Notes: a model not told the origin generated them from the letters alone. 64,000 nt of DNA from an uncultured Clostridia bacterium (GCA_944358385.1 CALVQW010000001.1:124001-188000); one strand, 5' to 3'; shown: positions 16,035 to 25,690, counted from the first letter of the stretch. Numbers and translations are program-made.

Positions 16035-17063
16035 TTACCATGCATTGACGACATACTCGCAGAAGGCGTACATATCCCTGATCTCGATGCGAGTGCCGTC
16101 GTCGAGGACGGCGTAGCCGTTCCAAAGCCCGTGCACCTGATGCGTTTTCATGCCGAGTTCGCCCAGGACGATGACGCCCGTGGCATTGTCGAAAAAGGGA
16201 GTCATGGTGGCGTCGAATCTGCCGTCCTCGGAGACGAAGTGCCAAGGCTTCATCCAGCCGTCGTCCTCTCCCGGGAACTTCTCGACGTCCACCGCGCCTA
16301 TCTTGTGCGCCTTGCCGTCATAAAAGAGGCAGGTCTCCGTGGCGTAGGACTCGTCGCCTATCTTCCACGTCAGCTCGAACCCGAAACGTTTGCCGTTGAC
16401 GTATGTCGCGCCGTTGCCCCAATACCAGACGTTTTTGTGCGGCCACACGCCTCTGCCCCAATCCAGCACGCCGAACGCCGTCTCGCGGGAGAACATGAAC
16501 TTCCTCTCCCCCCAGCGCACCTCGCCGTCGCAAGGCATACAGTTGTGTTTGGTGGTCAGGAAGAACTTGTCCGGCGCGCCCTTGAACGGGGTGACTATGG
16601 TGATGTTCTCGTCGCCGGGAGTGATGTGCAGGGTGAGATCCGCCGTGAGCGGCTTGCCCTTCGCCTTGCCCGAAAACGTGATCCTGCGCGCGGTCTCCGT
16701 GGTCTCGAAACGCAGACGGAAATTCCCCTTCTCGTACTCAAACACGTTGGGAGTGTCCGACACTTCGGGAAGAAGGTATTTCCTGCGCGTGCAAAGGGTG
16801 ATGTCCGCGCACTCGATCCTCTCTCCCGTTTTCATGTCGATGACCGCAGCGGTCGCCGCCGATGCCAGCGTGATATTGAAGAAGTTGATCTGCACAAGGA
16901 TGCTGCCGTCGGACACTTGATAGAAGTCCCACTCTTTCAGCCTCCCTCTCTTTTTGACGAGAGTGCGGTCGTAGTCGAACAAATTGCGCCTCGCCCAGCC
17001 GCATACGGCAAGGTCGCCGTCAGCGGTGAGCAAAGGGGTGCGGGAAGTGATCTCTTTCTGCAT
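16035..17063 (-). CDS. DUF2804 family protein
   Basis: A 342-residue protein matching DUF2804: an N-terminal LTADGDLAVCGWAR, DWGRGVWPHKNVWYWGNG in the centre, and a C-terminal GLWNGYAVLDDGTRIEIRDM. It looks like a beta-rich fold similar to lipocalin-type AttH domains; the function is unknown. It has no signal peptide. It lies 10 bp after rho with a GAGAGG SD and is probably co-transcribed with rho and the flavodiiron gene. Confidence 0.85.
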   Translation of the reverse strand: MQKEITSRTPLLTADGDLAVCGWARRNLFDYDRTLVKKRGRLKEWDFYQVSDGSILVQINFFNITLASAATAAVIDMKTGERIECADITLCTRRKYLLPEVSDTPNVFEYEKGNFRLRFETTETARRITFSGKAKGKPLTADLTLHITPGDENITIVTPFKGAPDKFFLTTKHNCMPCDGEVRWGERKFMFSRETAFGVLDWGRGVWPHKNVWYWGNGATYVNGKRFGFELTWKIGDESYATETCLFYDGKAHKIGAVDVEKFPGEDDGWMKPWHFVSEDGRFDATMTPFFDNATGVIVLGELGMKTHQVHGLWNGYAVLDDGTRIEIRDMYAFCEYVVNAW

Positions 17064-17073
17064 CGCTTACCTC

Positions 17074-18588
17074 TCAAAGCACGGGTTTTCTCAGATTGTA
17101 CCCCTCTTTTTGGAACATTTTGAGCTGCATATTGATCTGGTCGATGAACTCCTTGTTGGAAGAGGTCTTGACCAGCATGTTGAGGAGGTTCTCGGTGGCT
17201 TCCGCGCTGTCGCCCGCCGAAAGCAGTTTGCGCACCCCCCACGCACCCGCGAGTTCGCTGGGAGTGAGCAGGAGTTCCTCCTTTCTCGTGCCGCTCTTGG
17301 CAAGGTCGATGGCGGGGAAGATCCTGCGCTCGCTGAGCTTGCGGTCGAGGTGTATCTCCATATTGCCCGTGCCCTTGAATTCCTCGAATATGACGTCGTC
17401 CATGCGGCTGCCCGTCTCGATGAGCGCGGTGGCGATTATCGTGAGAGAGCCGCCGTGTTCGATGTTGCGCGCCGAGCCGAAGAACCTCTTGGGGCTGTGC
17501 AGCGCACCGGGATCCACACCGCCGGAAAGCGTCCTGCCCGTGGGCGGGATGGTGGTATTGTACGCGCGCGCGAGCCTTGTCAGACTGTCCATCAGTATGA
17601 CGACGTCCTTGCCCATCTCGACGAGGCGTTTTGCGCGGTCGAGGAGCATCTCGGCGGTCTTGGTGTGATGTTCGGGAGTCTCGTCGAATGTGGAATAGAC
17701 CACCTCTCCCCTTACCGAACGCTGCATATCCGTGACTTCTTCCGGGCGTTCGTCGATGAGCAGGACGAAAAGCACCATTTCGGGATAATTCTCCGCTATG
17801 GAACCCGCGATCATTTTGAGCAGCGTCGTCTTGCCCGCCTTGGGAGGAGAGACGATGATGCCGCGCTGTCCCTTGCCTATGGGAGCAACGATGTCGATGC
17901 AGCGCGTCGCGTAATCGCGGGGGCGCGCCGGGATCTCCAGCCTTATCCTTTCGTCGGGATAGATGGGGACGAGGTCGTCGAAATTGGGACGCTTGCCGAG
18001 TTCCGCGATGTCGATGCCGTTGACCGTGGTCACATTCACCACCGCAGCGGGCTTGCCCTCCTGCAAAGTCTTGCAGTAGGCGCGCACTCTGTCGCCGCGG
18101 CGCAACCCGTACTGTTTGATCTTGACGGCGGGGACATATGCGTCCATCTCGTTGCATTCGCAGTTGCGCACTCTGAGGAAGCCGTAACCGTCGGGGTTGA
18201 CTTCGAGGAAGCCCTCTCTCAGCTGATCCGCCTCCTCGCGTCTGCCCGTGTCACGCATGCCTGCGGCTTGCCTCTGATAGTGCCCTTTGCCGCCGAAATC
18301 GCGGAAATGACGTCCGCTCTCCGCAGGTTTGCGGAACTCCGTCTGCGGCATCTCCGCAGGCTTTTCCGCCTGTCTTTCCACGGGCGCGGGGATCTCCGTC
18401 TGTTTCTTGGGACGCCCTCTGCGCGGAGCTTCGGGGGGTGCCATCTCCCCCGACGAGATCTTGAGGATGAGATCTATAAGTTCCGCCTTATTCTTCTTGG
18501 TGGGCGAGGATACGCCCAGTTCCTTTGCCATATCGCGTATGGCGAAAATGCTGGTAGCTTCGAGCATCTCCTTGGTGTAAGTTGCCAT
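17074..18588 (-). CDS. rho: Transcription termination factor Rho
   Basis: A 504-residue RNA-dependent ATPase that releases transcripts. Residues 1-40 form the Rho_N helical domain. An Arg/Glu-rich insertion (about 50-125) precedes the cold-shock RNA-binding domain (LEVNPDGYGFLRVRN). The ATPase domain has GLRRGDRVRAY, Walker A SPPKAGKTTLL, LLIDERPEEVTD, MDSLTRLARAYN and the Q/R loops. The N-terminal insertion is of the type found in many Clostridia and Actinobacteria. The SD GGAGG lies 4 nt before the ATG. Confidence 0.97.
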   Translation of the reverse strand: MATYTKEMLEATSIFAIRDMAKELGVSSPTKKNKAELIDLILKISSGEMAPPEAPRRGRPKKQTEIPAPVERQAEKPAEMPQTEFRKPAESGRHFRDFGGKGHYQRQAAGMRDTGRREEADQLREGFLEVNPDGYGFLRVRNCECNEMDAYVPAVKIKQYGLRRGDRVRAYCKTLQEGKPAAVVNVTTVNGIDIAELGKRPNFDDLVPIYPDERIRLEIPARPRDYATRCIDIVAPIGKGQRGIIVSPPKAGKTTLLKMIAGSIAENYPEMVLFVLLIDERPEEVTDMQRSVRGEVVYSTFDETPEHHTKTAEMLLDRAKRLVEMGKDVVILMDSLTRLARAYNTTIPPTGRTLSGGVDPGALHSPKRFFGSARNIEHGGSLTIIATALIETGSRMDDVIFEEFKGTGNMEIHLDRKLSERRIFPAIDLAKSGTRKEELLLTPSELAGAWGVRKLLSAGDSAEATENLLNMLVKTSSNKEFIDQINMQLKMFQKEGYNLRKPVL

Positions 18589-18686
18589 GTTGCCTCCAAA
18601 GTCCCCCGCCGCAGGGCGTGCCTGCGGGGGAGATGTGAAATTATGTATGAGATTATCAGCTTAGGTGCTTGCGGCTCAAAGCCGAA

Positions 18687-19340
18687 TCATTCGGAAAACC
18701 TGTCCAAAACGTAAACTTTGGTGCTTTCGCCGTCGAAGTCGGCGCGGTCGAATTCCACCGTGTCGGACTCGACATACACCACATCCTCGTCCTCGAAGAG
18801 ATCGAGAAAATCGTTAAGTTTCGCAATGTCGAAAGAGTGATCCTTGGTCTTGTAATGCATGGGGATTACCACATCGGGCATTATGCGGTCCACAAATTCC
18901 TTTGCTTCCTCGGCGTCGATTGTGTAAGTGCCGCCGATGGGGATCATCAGGACGTTTACGGGAGCGATGCTGTCCACGAGCATAGCCGTACATTCCTCGC
19001 CGATGTCGCCCATGTGGCAGATGTCCACGCCGTCCATGCGGAATTTAAAGACTGTGTTCTCTCCCCTCGCCGCCCCGGACTTGGAGTCGTGATAGGTGCG
19101 GCGACCGAGGATGTGCACCCCTCTGATGTCGTACGCGCCGGGCGCGGAGATGACTTCGGGATCGCCCAACACCGCGGCGAGATTGTTGTGGTCGTTGTGA
19201 CCGTGGCTCACCGTGACGATGTCCGCGGTGACTCTCGGCATCTTGAAGCCGACGTATGAGTGGTAAGGGTCTGTGACCACCGTCGTGCCGGTGCTCTCTT
19301 CGAGTCTGAACGCGGAGTGACCCAGCCAGGTTATTTTCAC
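18687..19340 (-). CDS. MBL-fold metal-dependent hydrolase (UlaG-like)
   Basis: A 217-residue metallo-beta-lactamase superfamily protein. It begins MKITWLGHSAFRLE and carries SHGHNDHNN (the HxHxDH site), HMGDIGEE and MPDVVIPMHYKT as later metal ligands. It belongs to the UlaG/UPF0173-like branch of short hydrolases, whose substrate is usually unknown. It starts with GTG preceded by AGGAGG, which overlaps the prs stop region, so the two genes are co-translated. Confidence 0.88.
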   Translation of the reverse strand: MKITWLGHSAFRLEESTGTTVVTDPYHSYVGFKMPRVTADIVTVSHGHNDHNNLAAVLGDPEVISAPGAYDIRGVHILGRRTYHDSKSGAARGENTVFKFRMDGVDICHMGDIGEECTAMLVDSIAPVNVLMIPIGGTYTIDAEEAKEFVDRIMPDVVIPMHYKTKDHSFDIAKLNDFLDLFEDEDVVYVESDTVEFDRADFDGESTKVYVLDRFSE

Positions 19341-19349
19341 TTTTTCCTC

Positions 19350-20513
19350 CTAGAATTTCTGCTGTTGCGCGTTGAGATCCGCGACAAGCTGATGTATCTT
19401 TTCGAAGGGATCCAACAGATTGGACACCGCCTCGTTGAGATTGCCTGCGGCAATGATGTAGGCGAGATATTTGGAGCAATCCGCCTCGATGAACCACTTT
19501 CTCTCCCTGAGTTCGGGCGTGCGATAGGAAAGATTGGTGCTGATGACAGCGTCGAAAAGACCTTCCTCGTACGCGCGGTCGAACTTGTCCAGCCCTTCCG
19601 TAAAGAGGGAGAAGGTGGCGGAAAGGAAGACGCGCTGCGCGCCCTTTTCCTTGATCTCGCGGGCGAGCTTGATCATGCTGTCGCCCGTGGCGATCATGTC
19701 GTCTGCGACAAAGACGTTCATGCCCATGACGGGAGAGCCTATGTACTCGTGCGCGATGATGGGGTTCCTGCCGTTGACGACGCTCGCGTAGTCGCGGCGT
19801 TTGTAGAACATGCCCAGGTCCAGCCCCAGCACGGAAGCGTAGTAGACATTCCTGCCTATTGCACCCTCGTCGGGAGAGATGCACATCAGGCTGTTCTTGT
19901 CCAGCTTGACGTCGGGGAAATGTTTGGTGAGGGCTTTCAGCACCTGATAGGTGGGGAAATAGTTGTCAAAGCCCATCATGGGGACGGCATTCTGCACCCT
20001 GGGATCGTGCGCGTCGAAGGTGATGATGTCGCTCACGCCCATGTCGTAAAGCTCGTGGAGCATGAGAGCGCAATCCAGCGACTCCCTGCCCGCCCTGCGG
20101 TGCTGCCTGCCTTCGTACAGCATGGGCATCACGACGGTGATGCGCTCGGGCTTGCAGTTGGCGGCGCAGATGATGCGTTTGAGATCCGCAAAATGCTCGT
20201 CGGGAGTCATCGGGATCTCCTTGCCGTAGAAGTTGTAGCTGACGCCGTGGTTGGACATATCGGCAATGATGAACAGATCCTTGCCACGCAAAGTCTCCAT
20301 CACCATGGCTTTGCCTTCGCCGTTGGTGAAACGGGGATAGCTCGCGTCGATGATGAAAGTATCCTTTTTCAAAGAGCCGTCAACATCCACGGATTTGTAC
20401 CATTCGACGAGATTTTTGTCAACGAGTCGAGTGAGTTCACGCGCACCGGGGGTGGCAATGAGAGCGAGAGGACCTTTCGGTCTTGCTGTGCTCAAAGTAA
20501 ATTTGGATGTCAT
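19350..20513 (-). CDS. prs: Ribose-phosphate pyrophosphokinase (PRPP synthetase)
   Basis: A 387-residue enzyme making PRPP from ribose 5-phosphate and ATP for nucleotide, His, Trp and NAD synthesis. The PRPP-binding loop VFVADDMIATGDSM is intact, and the metal/ATP region DAHDPRVQNAVP is present. The protein is longer than the usual 310-320 residues, a form seen in some Clostridia. It is first in a run with the MBL hydrolase and, further down, rho. Confidence 0.93.
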   Translation of the reverse strand: MTSKFTLSTARPKGPLALIATPGARELTRLVDKNLVEWYKSVDVDGSLKKDTFIIDASYPRFTNGEGKAMVMETLRGKDLFIIADMSNHGVSYNFYGKEIPMTPDEHFADLKRIICAANCKPERITVVMPMLYEGRQHRRAGRESLDCALMLHELYDMGVSDIITFDAHDPRVQNAVPMMGFDNYFPTYQVLKALTKHFPDVKLDKNSLMCISPDEGAIGRNVYYASVLGLDLGMFYKRRDYASVVNGRNPIIAHEYIGSPVMGMNVFVADDMIATGDSMIKLAREIKEKGAQRVFLSATFSLFTEGLDKFDRAYEEGLFDAVISTNLSYRTPELRERKWFIEADCSKYLAYIIAAGNLNEAVSNLLDPFEKIHQLVADLNAQQQKF

Positions 20514-20540
20514 GGGACTTCCTCCGAATTAGTCGAGACC

Positions 20541-20569
20541 AGTATAACAGAATGCCGAGTTTTTTTCAA
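20541..20569 (-). promoter_or_regulatory. Promoter of prs
   Basis: Minus strand TTGAAA, 17-bp spacer, TATACT, about 20 nt upstream of the ATG's SD region. Confidence 0.65.
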
Positions 20570-20644
20570 CTTATTTTATCGTGAATATAAACGATTATTT
20601 GTCGCACTTTGTCGCGCGGCGGGAAAGACGTCGGCGGGAGAGAG

Positions 20645-21769
20645 TCAGATCAGCTCCACCAACACGGAATTCATGACGGCAAGCCCTCTTTCGGTCAACC
20701 GCACTCTGCCCTCTCCGCGCTCAAAGAACTCCTCCGCTCTGCCCGCACTCCGTCCCGCAAGCAAGTTTTCGTCAATGCCCTCCCTTGTACGCAGACCGAG
20801 CATTATTCTCTCGGCGCGGATCTCCCCCTCCGAAAGCACACTCATCTCCGCGCGGGGAACGTCGTCGAAACCGCTCACGCAATTAACGCCCGCGATGTAA
20901 GCATTGACATCCTTCGGGGATGCGAACCTTATCTGGGCGGGAAGGGGTTTCCCCTCGGCATCGTTTTTGACGAGCGAGTGCGCTCCCGCTCCGAGACCGA
21001 CATACGCCTCCCGCGTCCAATAGCCGCGGTTGTGACGGCACTCGTATCCCGGCTTTGCGAAGTTGGACACCTCATAGCGTTCCAGCCCTTTTCCCGCAAG
21101 CGCGTCCGCTGCGATCTCCATATACTCCGCCACTTCGTCGTCATCGGGCAGCCACACTCTGCCCTCGTCCACCGCTCCGAACAGGGGCGTCCCCTCCTCT
21201 AATGTGAGTTCATAGACGGAAACATGGGGCGCGAGTTCACCCGCCTCCTCCGTCTCCGCACGCACGAATTCGGGCGTGTCGTAAGGCAAACCCACTATGA
21301 TGTCAAGGGAGAAATTGTCGAAGATACCCGCTATCCTGCGCGCCGCCGCTCTTGCCGTCGCCGCGTCGTGGACGCGTCCCACCGAGCGCAGATTATCGTC
21401 GAAAAAGCTCTGCACACCCATGCTCACCCTGTTCACGCCCGCATCGCGGAAGGCGCAAAGCACCTCCTCCGTCGCGCTTTCCGGGTTGACCTCGACGCTC
21501 ACTTCCGTGGGAGCGTAAAGGGGGAAGGACTCTTTCAGCCTTTTGAAAAGGGACTCGATCTCGCGCGGCGACATGAGAGAAGGGGTGCCGCCGCCCAGAT
21601 AAACGGTGTCGATCCTCTCTGCGGCAAACCTCTTCCCCGCAAAAGCTATCTCGCGTTTTAGTGCCGTTAGATAGCTGAAAACCGTGGCTTCGGCGCATCC
21701 CGCGTAGGATGTGAAATCGCAATAGGCGCACTTCTTTTTGCAGAAGGGAAAGTGCAGATAAAGTTCCAT
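20645..21769 (-). CDS. hemW: Radical SAM heme chaperone HemW (CPO-like)
   Basis: A 374-residue radical SAM protein. The start is set at MELYLHFPFCKKKCAYCDF, with the CxxxCxxC cluster motif at the N-terminus as in HemW; a longer open frame runs upstream but lies inside lepA. The GGGTPS motif and the C-terminal HemN domain (NRGYWTREAYVGLGAGAHS) are present. HemW inserts heme into proteins; older annotations call it oxygen-independent coproporphyrinogen oxidase. The ATG lies 1 bp after the lepA stop with no strong SD, so translational coupling is likely. The lepA-hemW order is common in Firmicutes. Confidence 0.93.
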   Translation of the reverse strand: MELYLHFPFCKKKCAYCDFTSYAGCAEATVFSYLTALKREIAFAGKRFAAERIDTVYLGGGTPSLMSPREIESLFKRLKESFPLYAPTEVSVEVNPESATEEVLCAFRDAGVNRVSMGVQSFFDDNLRSVGRVHDAATARAAARRIAGIFDNFSLDIIVGLPYDTPEFVRAETEEAGELAPHVSVYELTLEEGTPLFGAVDEGRVWLPDDDEVAEYMEIAADALAGKGLERYEVSNFAKPGYECRHNRGYWTREAYVGLGAGAHSLVKNDAEGKPLPAQIRFASPKDVNAYIAGVNCVSGFDDVPRAEMSVLSEGEIRAERIMLGLRTREGIDENLLAGRSAGRAEEFFERGEGRVRLTERGLAVMNSVLVELI

Positions 21770-21770
21770 A

Positions 21771-23576
21771 TTATTTGTCGTCGCCCACTTTGAGTATGCT
21801 GACGAAAGCCTCGCTCGGCACTTCCACCGAACCCACTCTGCGCATCCTCTTTTTGCCCTCTTTCTGCTTTTCCAGCAGTTTCTTCTTGCGGGTGATGTCG
21901 CCGCCGTAGCACTTGGCAAGAACATCCTTGCGCAACGCCTTGACGGTCTCGCGGGCAATGATCTTGCCGCCTATCGCCGCCTGTATCGGGATCTCGAAAA
22001 GCTGGCGGGGGATGGCGTCCTTGAGTTTCTCCGCTATGCCCCTCCCTCTCGCGTATGCCTTGTCCTTGTGGACGATGAGGGAGAGCGCGTCGCACATATC
22101 CCCGTTGATGAGCATGTCCAGCCGCACCAGATCGCTCTTTTCGTAGCCGTCAGGCTCGTAGTCCAAAGAGGCGTAACCGCGGGTGCGGGATTTCAGACTG
22201 TCGAAGAAATCGTAGATTATCTCGTTGAGAGGGAGGCGGTAGGTCATCTGCACGCGCGATGTGTCCACGTAGGTCATGTCGATGAAGATGCCCCTCTTCT
22301 CCTGACAAAGCTCCATGATCTGTCCCACATACTCCGGCGGGGTGTAGATGGTGGCTTTGACGATGGGTTCCTCAATGCTCTCTATCTCCCCTGCCGGCGG
22401 GAGGTTGGTGGGATTGTCGATGATGAGTTTCTCGCCGTTGGTCTTGGTGACGTGATAGGACACCCCCGGCGCGGTGGTGATGAGGTCGAGATCGAACTCG
22501 CGCTCCAGCCTCTCCTCTATGATCTCCATATGCAGCAGCCCCAAAAACCCGCAGCGGAAACCGAAACCAAGTGCCTTGGAATTTTCCGCCTCGAAGGTGA
22601 GAGACGCATCGTTGAGCTGGAGTTTGAGGAGTGCTTCTTTGAGGTCGTTATACCTCGCGCCGTCCGCGGGATATACGCCCGTGAACACCATGGGCGTGAC
22701 TTTTTTATATCCTTTGAGCGGAGCGGGCGCGGGACGGTCTGCAAGGGTGATGGTGTCGCCCACGGCGGTGTCCGCGACATTCTTAATGCTGGCGGCGATA
22801 TAACCCACCTCACCCGCAGAAAGCGAGGTTGTGGGGCGCATTCCGGGCGAATAAACCCCGACTTCCACCACTTCAAAGGTTTTTCCGGTGGCGAACATCT
22901 TTATCCTGTCGCCCGCTTTCACCCTGCCGTCCACGATGCGCACCATGGAGATCGCACCGCGGTAGTTGTCGTAATAGCTGTCGAAGATGAGGGCTTTCAA
23001 TGGCGCGTCCGCGTCCCCTTTGGGAGGAGGGAGTTTCTCTACTATCTGCCTGAGGACGTCGTCTATGCCTATGCCCTCTTTTGCGGAAATGAGGGGGCAT
23101 CCCGTCGTGTCCAGACCGATGATGTCCTCGATCTCCTTCTTCACGCCGTCCACGTCCGCGGAGGCGAGGTCTATCTTGTTGATGACGGGGAGGATCTCCA
23201 AGTCGTTGTCAAGGGCGAGATAGACGTTGGAGAGCGTCTGTGCCTCCACGCCCTGCGTCGCGTCCACGACGAGCAGCGCGCCCTCGCACGCGGCGAGAGA
23301 ACGCGAGACTTCATATGTGAAGTCCACATGCCCCGGCGTGTCGATGAGGTTGAAGGTGTACTCCTCTCCGTCGTAGTCGTAAAATAGCCTGCACGTCTGC
23401 AGTTTTATGGTGATGCCCCTCTCCTTCTCGATGTCCATATTGTCGAGCAGCTGATCGGACATATCCCGCGAGGACACCGTCCCCGTGCGTTCGATGAGCC
23501 TGTCCGCAAGGGTGCTCTTGCCGTGGTCGATGTGCGCGATTATGGAGAAATTGCGTATGTGTGAAAGACTCAACAC
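21771..23576 (-). CDS. lepA: Elongation factor 4 (LepA)
   Basis: A translational GTPase of about 600 residues that acts on stalled or initiating ribosomes. Motifs: [15 protein letters not shown] (G1), RGITIK (G2), DTPGHVDF (G3), NKIDL (G4), SAKEG (G5), and the LepA C-terminal domain ending [21 protein letters not shown]. The start is uncertain: GTG at 23576 and TTG at 23573 fit a GAGG-type SD, while GTG at 23594 lacks one. It is followed by hemW. Confidence 0.95.
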   Translation of the reverse strand: MLSLSHIRNFSIIAHIDHGKSTLADRLIERTGTVSSRDMSDQLLDNMDIEKERGITIKLQTCRLFYDYDGEEYTFNLIDTPGHVDFTYEVSRSLAACEGALLVVDATQGVEAQTLSNVYLALDNDLEILPVINKIDLASADVDGVKKEIEDIIGLDTTGCPLISAKEGIGIDDVLRQIVEKLPPPKGDADAPLKALIFDSYYDNYRGAISMVRIVDGRVKAGDRIKMFATGKTFEVVEVGVYSPGMRPTTSLSAGEVGYIAASIKNVADTAVGDTITLADRPAPAPLKGYKKVTPMVFTGVYPADGARYNDLKEALLKLQLNDASLTFEAENSKALGFGFRCGFLGLLHMEIIEERLEREFDLDLITTAPGVSYHVTKTNGEKLIIDNPTNLPPAGEIESIEEPIVKATIYTPPEYVGQIMELCQEKRGIFIDMTYVDTSRVQMTYRLPLNEIIYDFFDSLKSRTRGYASLDYEPDGYEKSDLVRLDMLINGDMCDALSLIVHKDKAYARGRGIAEKLKDAIPRQLFEIPIQAAIGGKIIARETVKALRKDVLAKCYGGDITRKKKLLEKQKEGKKRMRRVGSVEVPSEAFVSILKVGDDK

Positions 23577-23622
23577 TCCCTCACTTCCCCGCACATATGT
23601 GCGGAAATTTATACCAAAGGTG

Positions 23623-23651
23623 TTGACATTATTATAATGTAATTTTAGAAT
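23623..23651 (+). promoter_or_regulatory. Promoter of the glycerophosphodiesterase gene
   Basis: TTGACA, 17-bp spacer, TAGAAT. It overlaps the divergent lepA promoter almost completely. Confidence 0.55.
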
Positions 23652-23659
23652 TATATCAA
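23631..23659 (-). promoter_or_regulatory. Promoter of lepA-hemW
   Basis: Minus strand TTGATA, 17-bp spacer, TATAAT. Confidence 0.6.
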
Positions 23660-23719
23660 CAAAAAAGGACCATGCCGCGCCAAAATACCGCCTGCGGCAG
23701 GTCGGGGAGAAATGTGATC

Positions 23720-24487
23720 ATGGATATGAATTGGCTGCTTGCCACACCTGTCGCCCACCGCGGTCTGCACGATGCGGAAAAACCCGAAAACAGTATACCC
23801 GCCTTCCGCGCGGCAATGGAGCACGGCTTCACCATCGAGATCGACGTGCATCTCTCCTCGGACGGCAAATTGGTGGTGTTCCACGACGACAACCTCAAAC
23901 GTGTGTGCGGAGTGGACAAAAAGGTCGCCAAATGCACCCTTGCGGAGCTGAAAAGCATGAAGCTCAAAGGCACGGAGGAGACCATCCCAACATTTGACGA
24001 GTTCCTCGCGCTGGTGGACGGCAAAGTTGGCATCCTCTGCGAGATCAAGGGCTTGAACCCCTACGACAACTCCATCTCCGCGGCGGTGTGCGAGAGGTTG
24101 AAGACTTACAAAGGCAACATCGCGCTGCAATCCTTCAACTACGGCGCGGTGAGATACTGCCGCCGTCACACCTCTCTCCCCTGCGGTCAGCTCTGCACGT
24201 GGCAGAACCCTTCCGCCACGGGGAGATCCCACCTTACCGATTTCATGGGCAAGCTGTGGATCAACAAACTCTCCAAGCCCCACTTCATCGCCTACGATGT
24301 GAGAGACCTTGAGGACAATCCCTACATCGTGAAAGCGCGCGAGTCTCTGCCCGTCATCACCTGGACGGTGAACAGCACGGAAAAGCTGGAGCGCGCAAAG
24401 AAACTCGCGGACAACATCATCTTCGAGGACATCTGCCCGCTGGTGGAGAGCGATTACATCCCCACCCACAAGCCCCGCACTCTGTGA
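23720..24487 (+). CDS. Glycerophosphodiester phosphodiesterase
   Basis: A 255-residue GDPD-family enzyme, taking the ATG at 23720 with a GGGGAG SD. The active-site motifs are PVAHRGLHDAEKPENS (HR...PENS), EIDVHLSSDGKLVVFHDDNL (ExD and HD) and CEIKG. It hydrolyses glycerophosphodiesters from phospholipid turnover to glycerol 3-phosphate and an alcohol. No signal peptide is seen, so it is cytoplasmic, unlike periplasmic GlpQ. It is monocistronic between its own promoter and terminator. Confidence 0.93.
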   Translation: MDMNWLLATPVAHRGLHDAEKPENSIPAFRAAMEHGFTIEIDVHLSSDGKLVVFHDDNLKRVCGVDKKVAKCTLAELKSMKLKGTEETIPTFDEFLALVDGKVGILCEIKGLNPYDNSISAAVCERLKTYKGNIALQSFNYGAVRYCRRHTSLPCGQLCTWQNPSATGRSHLTDFMGKLWINKLSKPHFIAYDVRDLEDNPYIVKARESLPVITWTVNSTEKLERAKKLADNIIFEDICPLVESDYIPTHKPRTL

Positions 24488-24552
24488 GAGTCACCCTCTC
24501 CGCCGTCCGGCAATTTGAATGCGGCGGCACGTTTCAACAAATAATGACCTAA

Positions 24553-24578
24553 AAAACGTCCGCTCATGCGGACGTTTT
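24553..24578. terminator. Terminator between GDPD and Fic genes
   Basis: AAAACGTCCGC and GCGGACGTTTT pair around TCAT. A/T tails on both sides allow bidirectional use. Confidence 0.75.
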
Positions 24579-24602
24579 ACTTTGACGCGCCGAGCGCGCC
24601 TT

Positions 24603-25493
24603 TCAATAAGGTATGCGGAAGTAATCGAGCATCTTCTTGAACGCGTCCTGCGCGGTAAGGCAGGTGTCCCGGAGATATGCCCTGTCACGCTCCCACTCTT
24701 TAAGCCCGCGGTAGTAGTAAAATTTGAGGTCGTCTCCGATGATGAAGGGGACGATGCCGCGGCGCAGACACTCGCGGAAGAGGAGCAGCCGACCTACGCG
24801 CCCGTTGCCGTCCTGAAAGGGGTGTATGCGTTCAAAGCGGTGATGCAGGTCGAGAAGATCGTCAAACGAGAGCGTTTCGCGCGTGTTGCAGGCGTCGATG
24901 AACTCTCGCATACGCGCCGGCACTTCCTCCGGCGGCGCGGTGGGCATGTCTCCCACCGTGTTCGGGAGACGCTTGTAGCCACCCACCTCGAACCACTCCT
25001 TCCTCGCATCCGAAGTGCCGTTCTTGAGGGTGCGGTGCAGTTCTTTCACGAAAGTCTCCGAGAGCGGTCTTGCGGCGTGTTCGATGACCATATCCACGCA
25101 CTTGAAGTGATTGGCGGTCTCCACCACATCGTCGGCACGCACCGCACCGTCCGCAACTCCCAGCGTGTTGGTCTCGAAAATAAACCTCGTCTGCTCCTGC
25201 GTGAGCCTACTCCCCTCCATATGGTTGGAATTGTATGTCAGTTCTATCTGCACCATGTGATATATCCCGCCGGAGACATTCCCTCTCGCCTCGGCTTGCA
25301 GGACGGCGAGCAGACCGAGGGAACGGGAGTCGCGCTTGCCCACACGCTCGGGCTTTGCCGCATCATCGGGGACATTCCACGTTTTTCCCGTGAGGAAGGC
25401 ACCGGGGACTCTGCCCTCGGCACAATAATTCCTGACGCTGCGCTCGGATACGCCCCACTTTTTCGCAGTCTCGGCAACTGAAACGAAACCCAT
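24603..25493 (-). CDS. Fic-domain AMP-transferase with N-terminal helix-turn-helix
   Basis: A 296-residue protein. Residues 1-45 form a HTH_17/MerR-like DNA-binding domain (VAETAKKWGVSERSVRNYCAEG). The Fic core carries the full active motif HPFQDGNGRVGR (224-235). An inhibitory-helix motif, SNHMEG (89-94), precedes it, so the enzyme is self-inhibited (class II arrangement, N-terminal glutamate). Fic enzymes transfer AMP or other nucleotides to protein hydroxyls. The ATG at 25493 has an AGGTG SD. Three matches to a palindrome lie upstream, one inside its promoter, so autoregulation through the HTH is likely (inference). No antitoxin gene is adjacent. Confidence 0.92.
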   Translation of the reverse strand: MGFVSVAETAKKWGVSERSVRNYCAEGRVPGAFLTGKTWNVPDDAAKPERVGKRDSRSLGLLAVLQAEARGNVSGGIYHMVQIELTYNSNHMEGSRLTQEQTRFIFETNTLGVADGAVRADDVVETANHFKCVDMVIEHAARPLSETFVKELHRTLKNGTSDARKEWFEVGGYKRLPNTVGDMPTAPPEEVPARMREFIDACNTRETLSFDDLLDLHHRFERIHPFQDGNGRVGRLLLFRECLRRGIVPFIIGDDLKFYYYRGLKEWERDRAYLRDTCLTAQDAFKKMLDYFRIPY

Positions 25494-25565
25494 ATCACAC
25501 CTCACTTCCCGCGCTCGGGACGCCTCTTGCGGCGCCTTGATATTACGCCGCTAAGCTACGTAATT

Positions 25566-25594
25566 ATTATAATACATTATCGGCAAAATTACAA
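25566..25594 (-). promoter_or_regulatory. Promoter of the Fic gene with operator half-site in the spacer
   Basis: Minus strand TTGTAA, 17-bp spacer, TATAAT. The spacer contains TTGCCGATAA (+ strand 25577-25586), matching one arm plus the centre of the two palindromes upstream. Confidence 0.65.
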
Positions 25595-25621
25595 GTATGT
25601 TATGCGATAATACGCATATTT

Positions 25622-25637
25622 TTGCCGATAACGGCAA
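25622..25637. promoter_or_regulatory. Putative operator TTGCCGATAACGGCAA
   Basis: A 16-bp palindrome, TTGCCG-ATAA-CGGCAA, with A/T flanks, upstream of the Fic promoter. Confidence 0.55.
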
Positions 25638-25674
25638 AATAAATAACATTTAGAGTGCATATGCTCCTAAATTT

Positions 25675-25690
25675 TTGCCGATAGCGGCAA
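25675..25690. promoter_or_regulatory. Putative operator TTGCCGATAGCGGCAA
   Basis: Second copy of the palindrome, 53 bp (centre to centre) from the first and about five helical turns away. It adjoins the terminator of the small gene. Confidence 0.55.
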
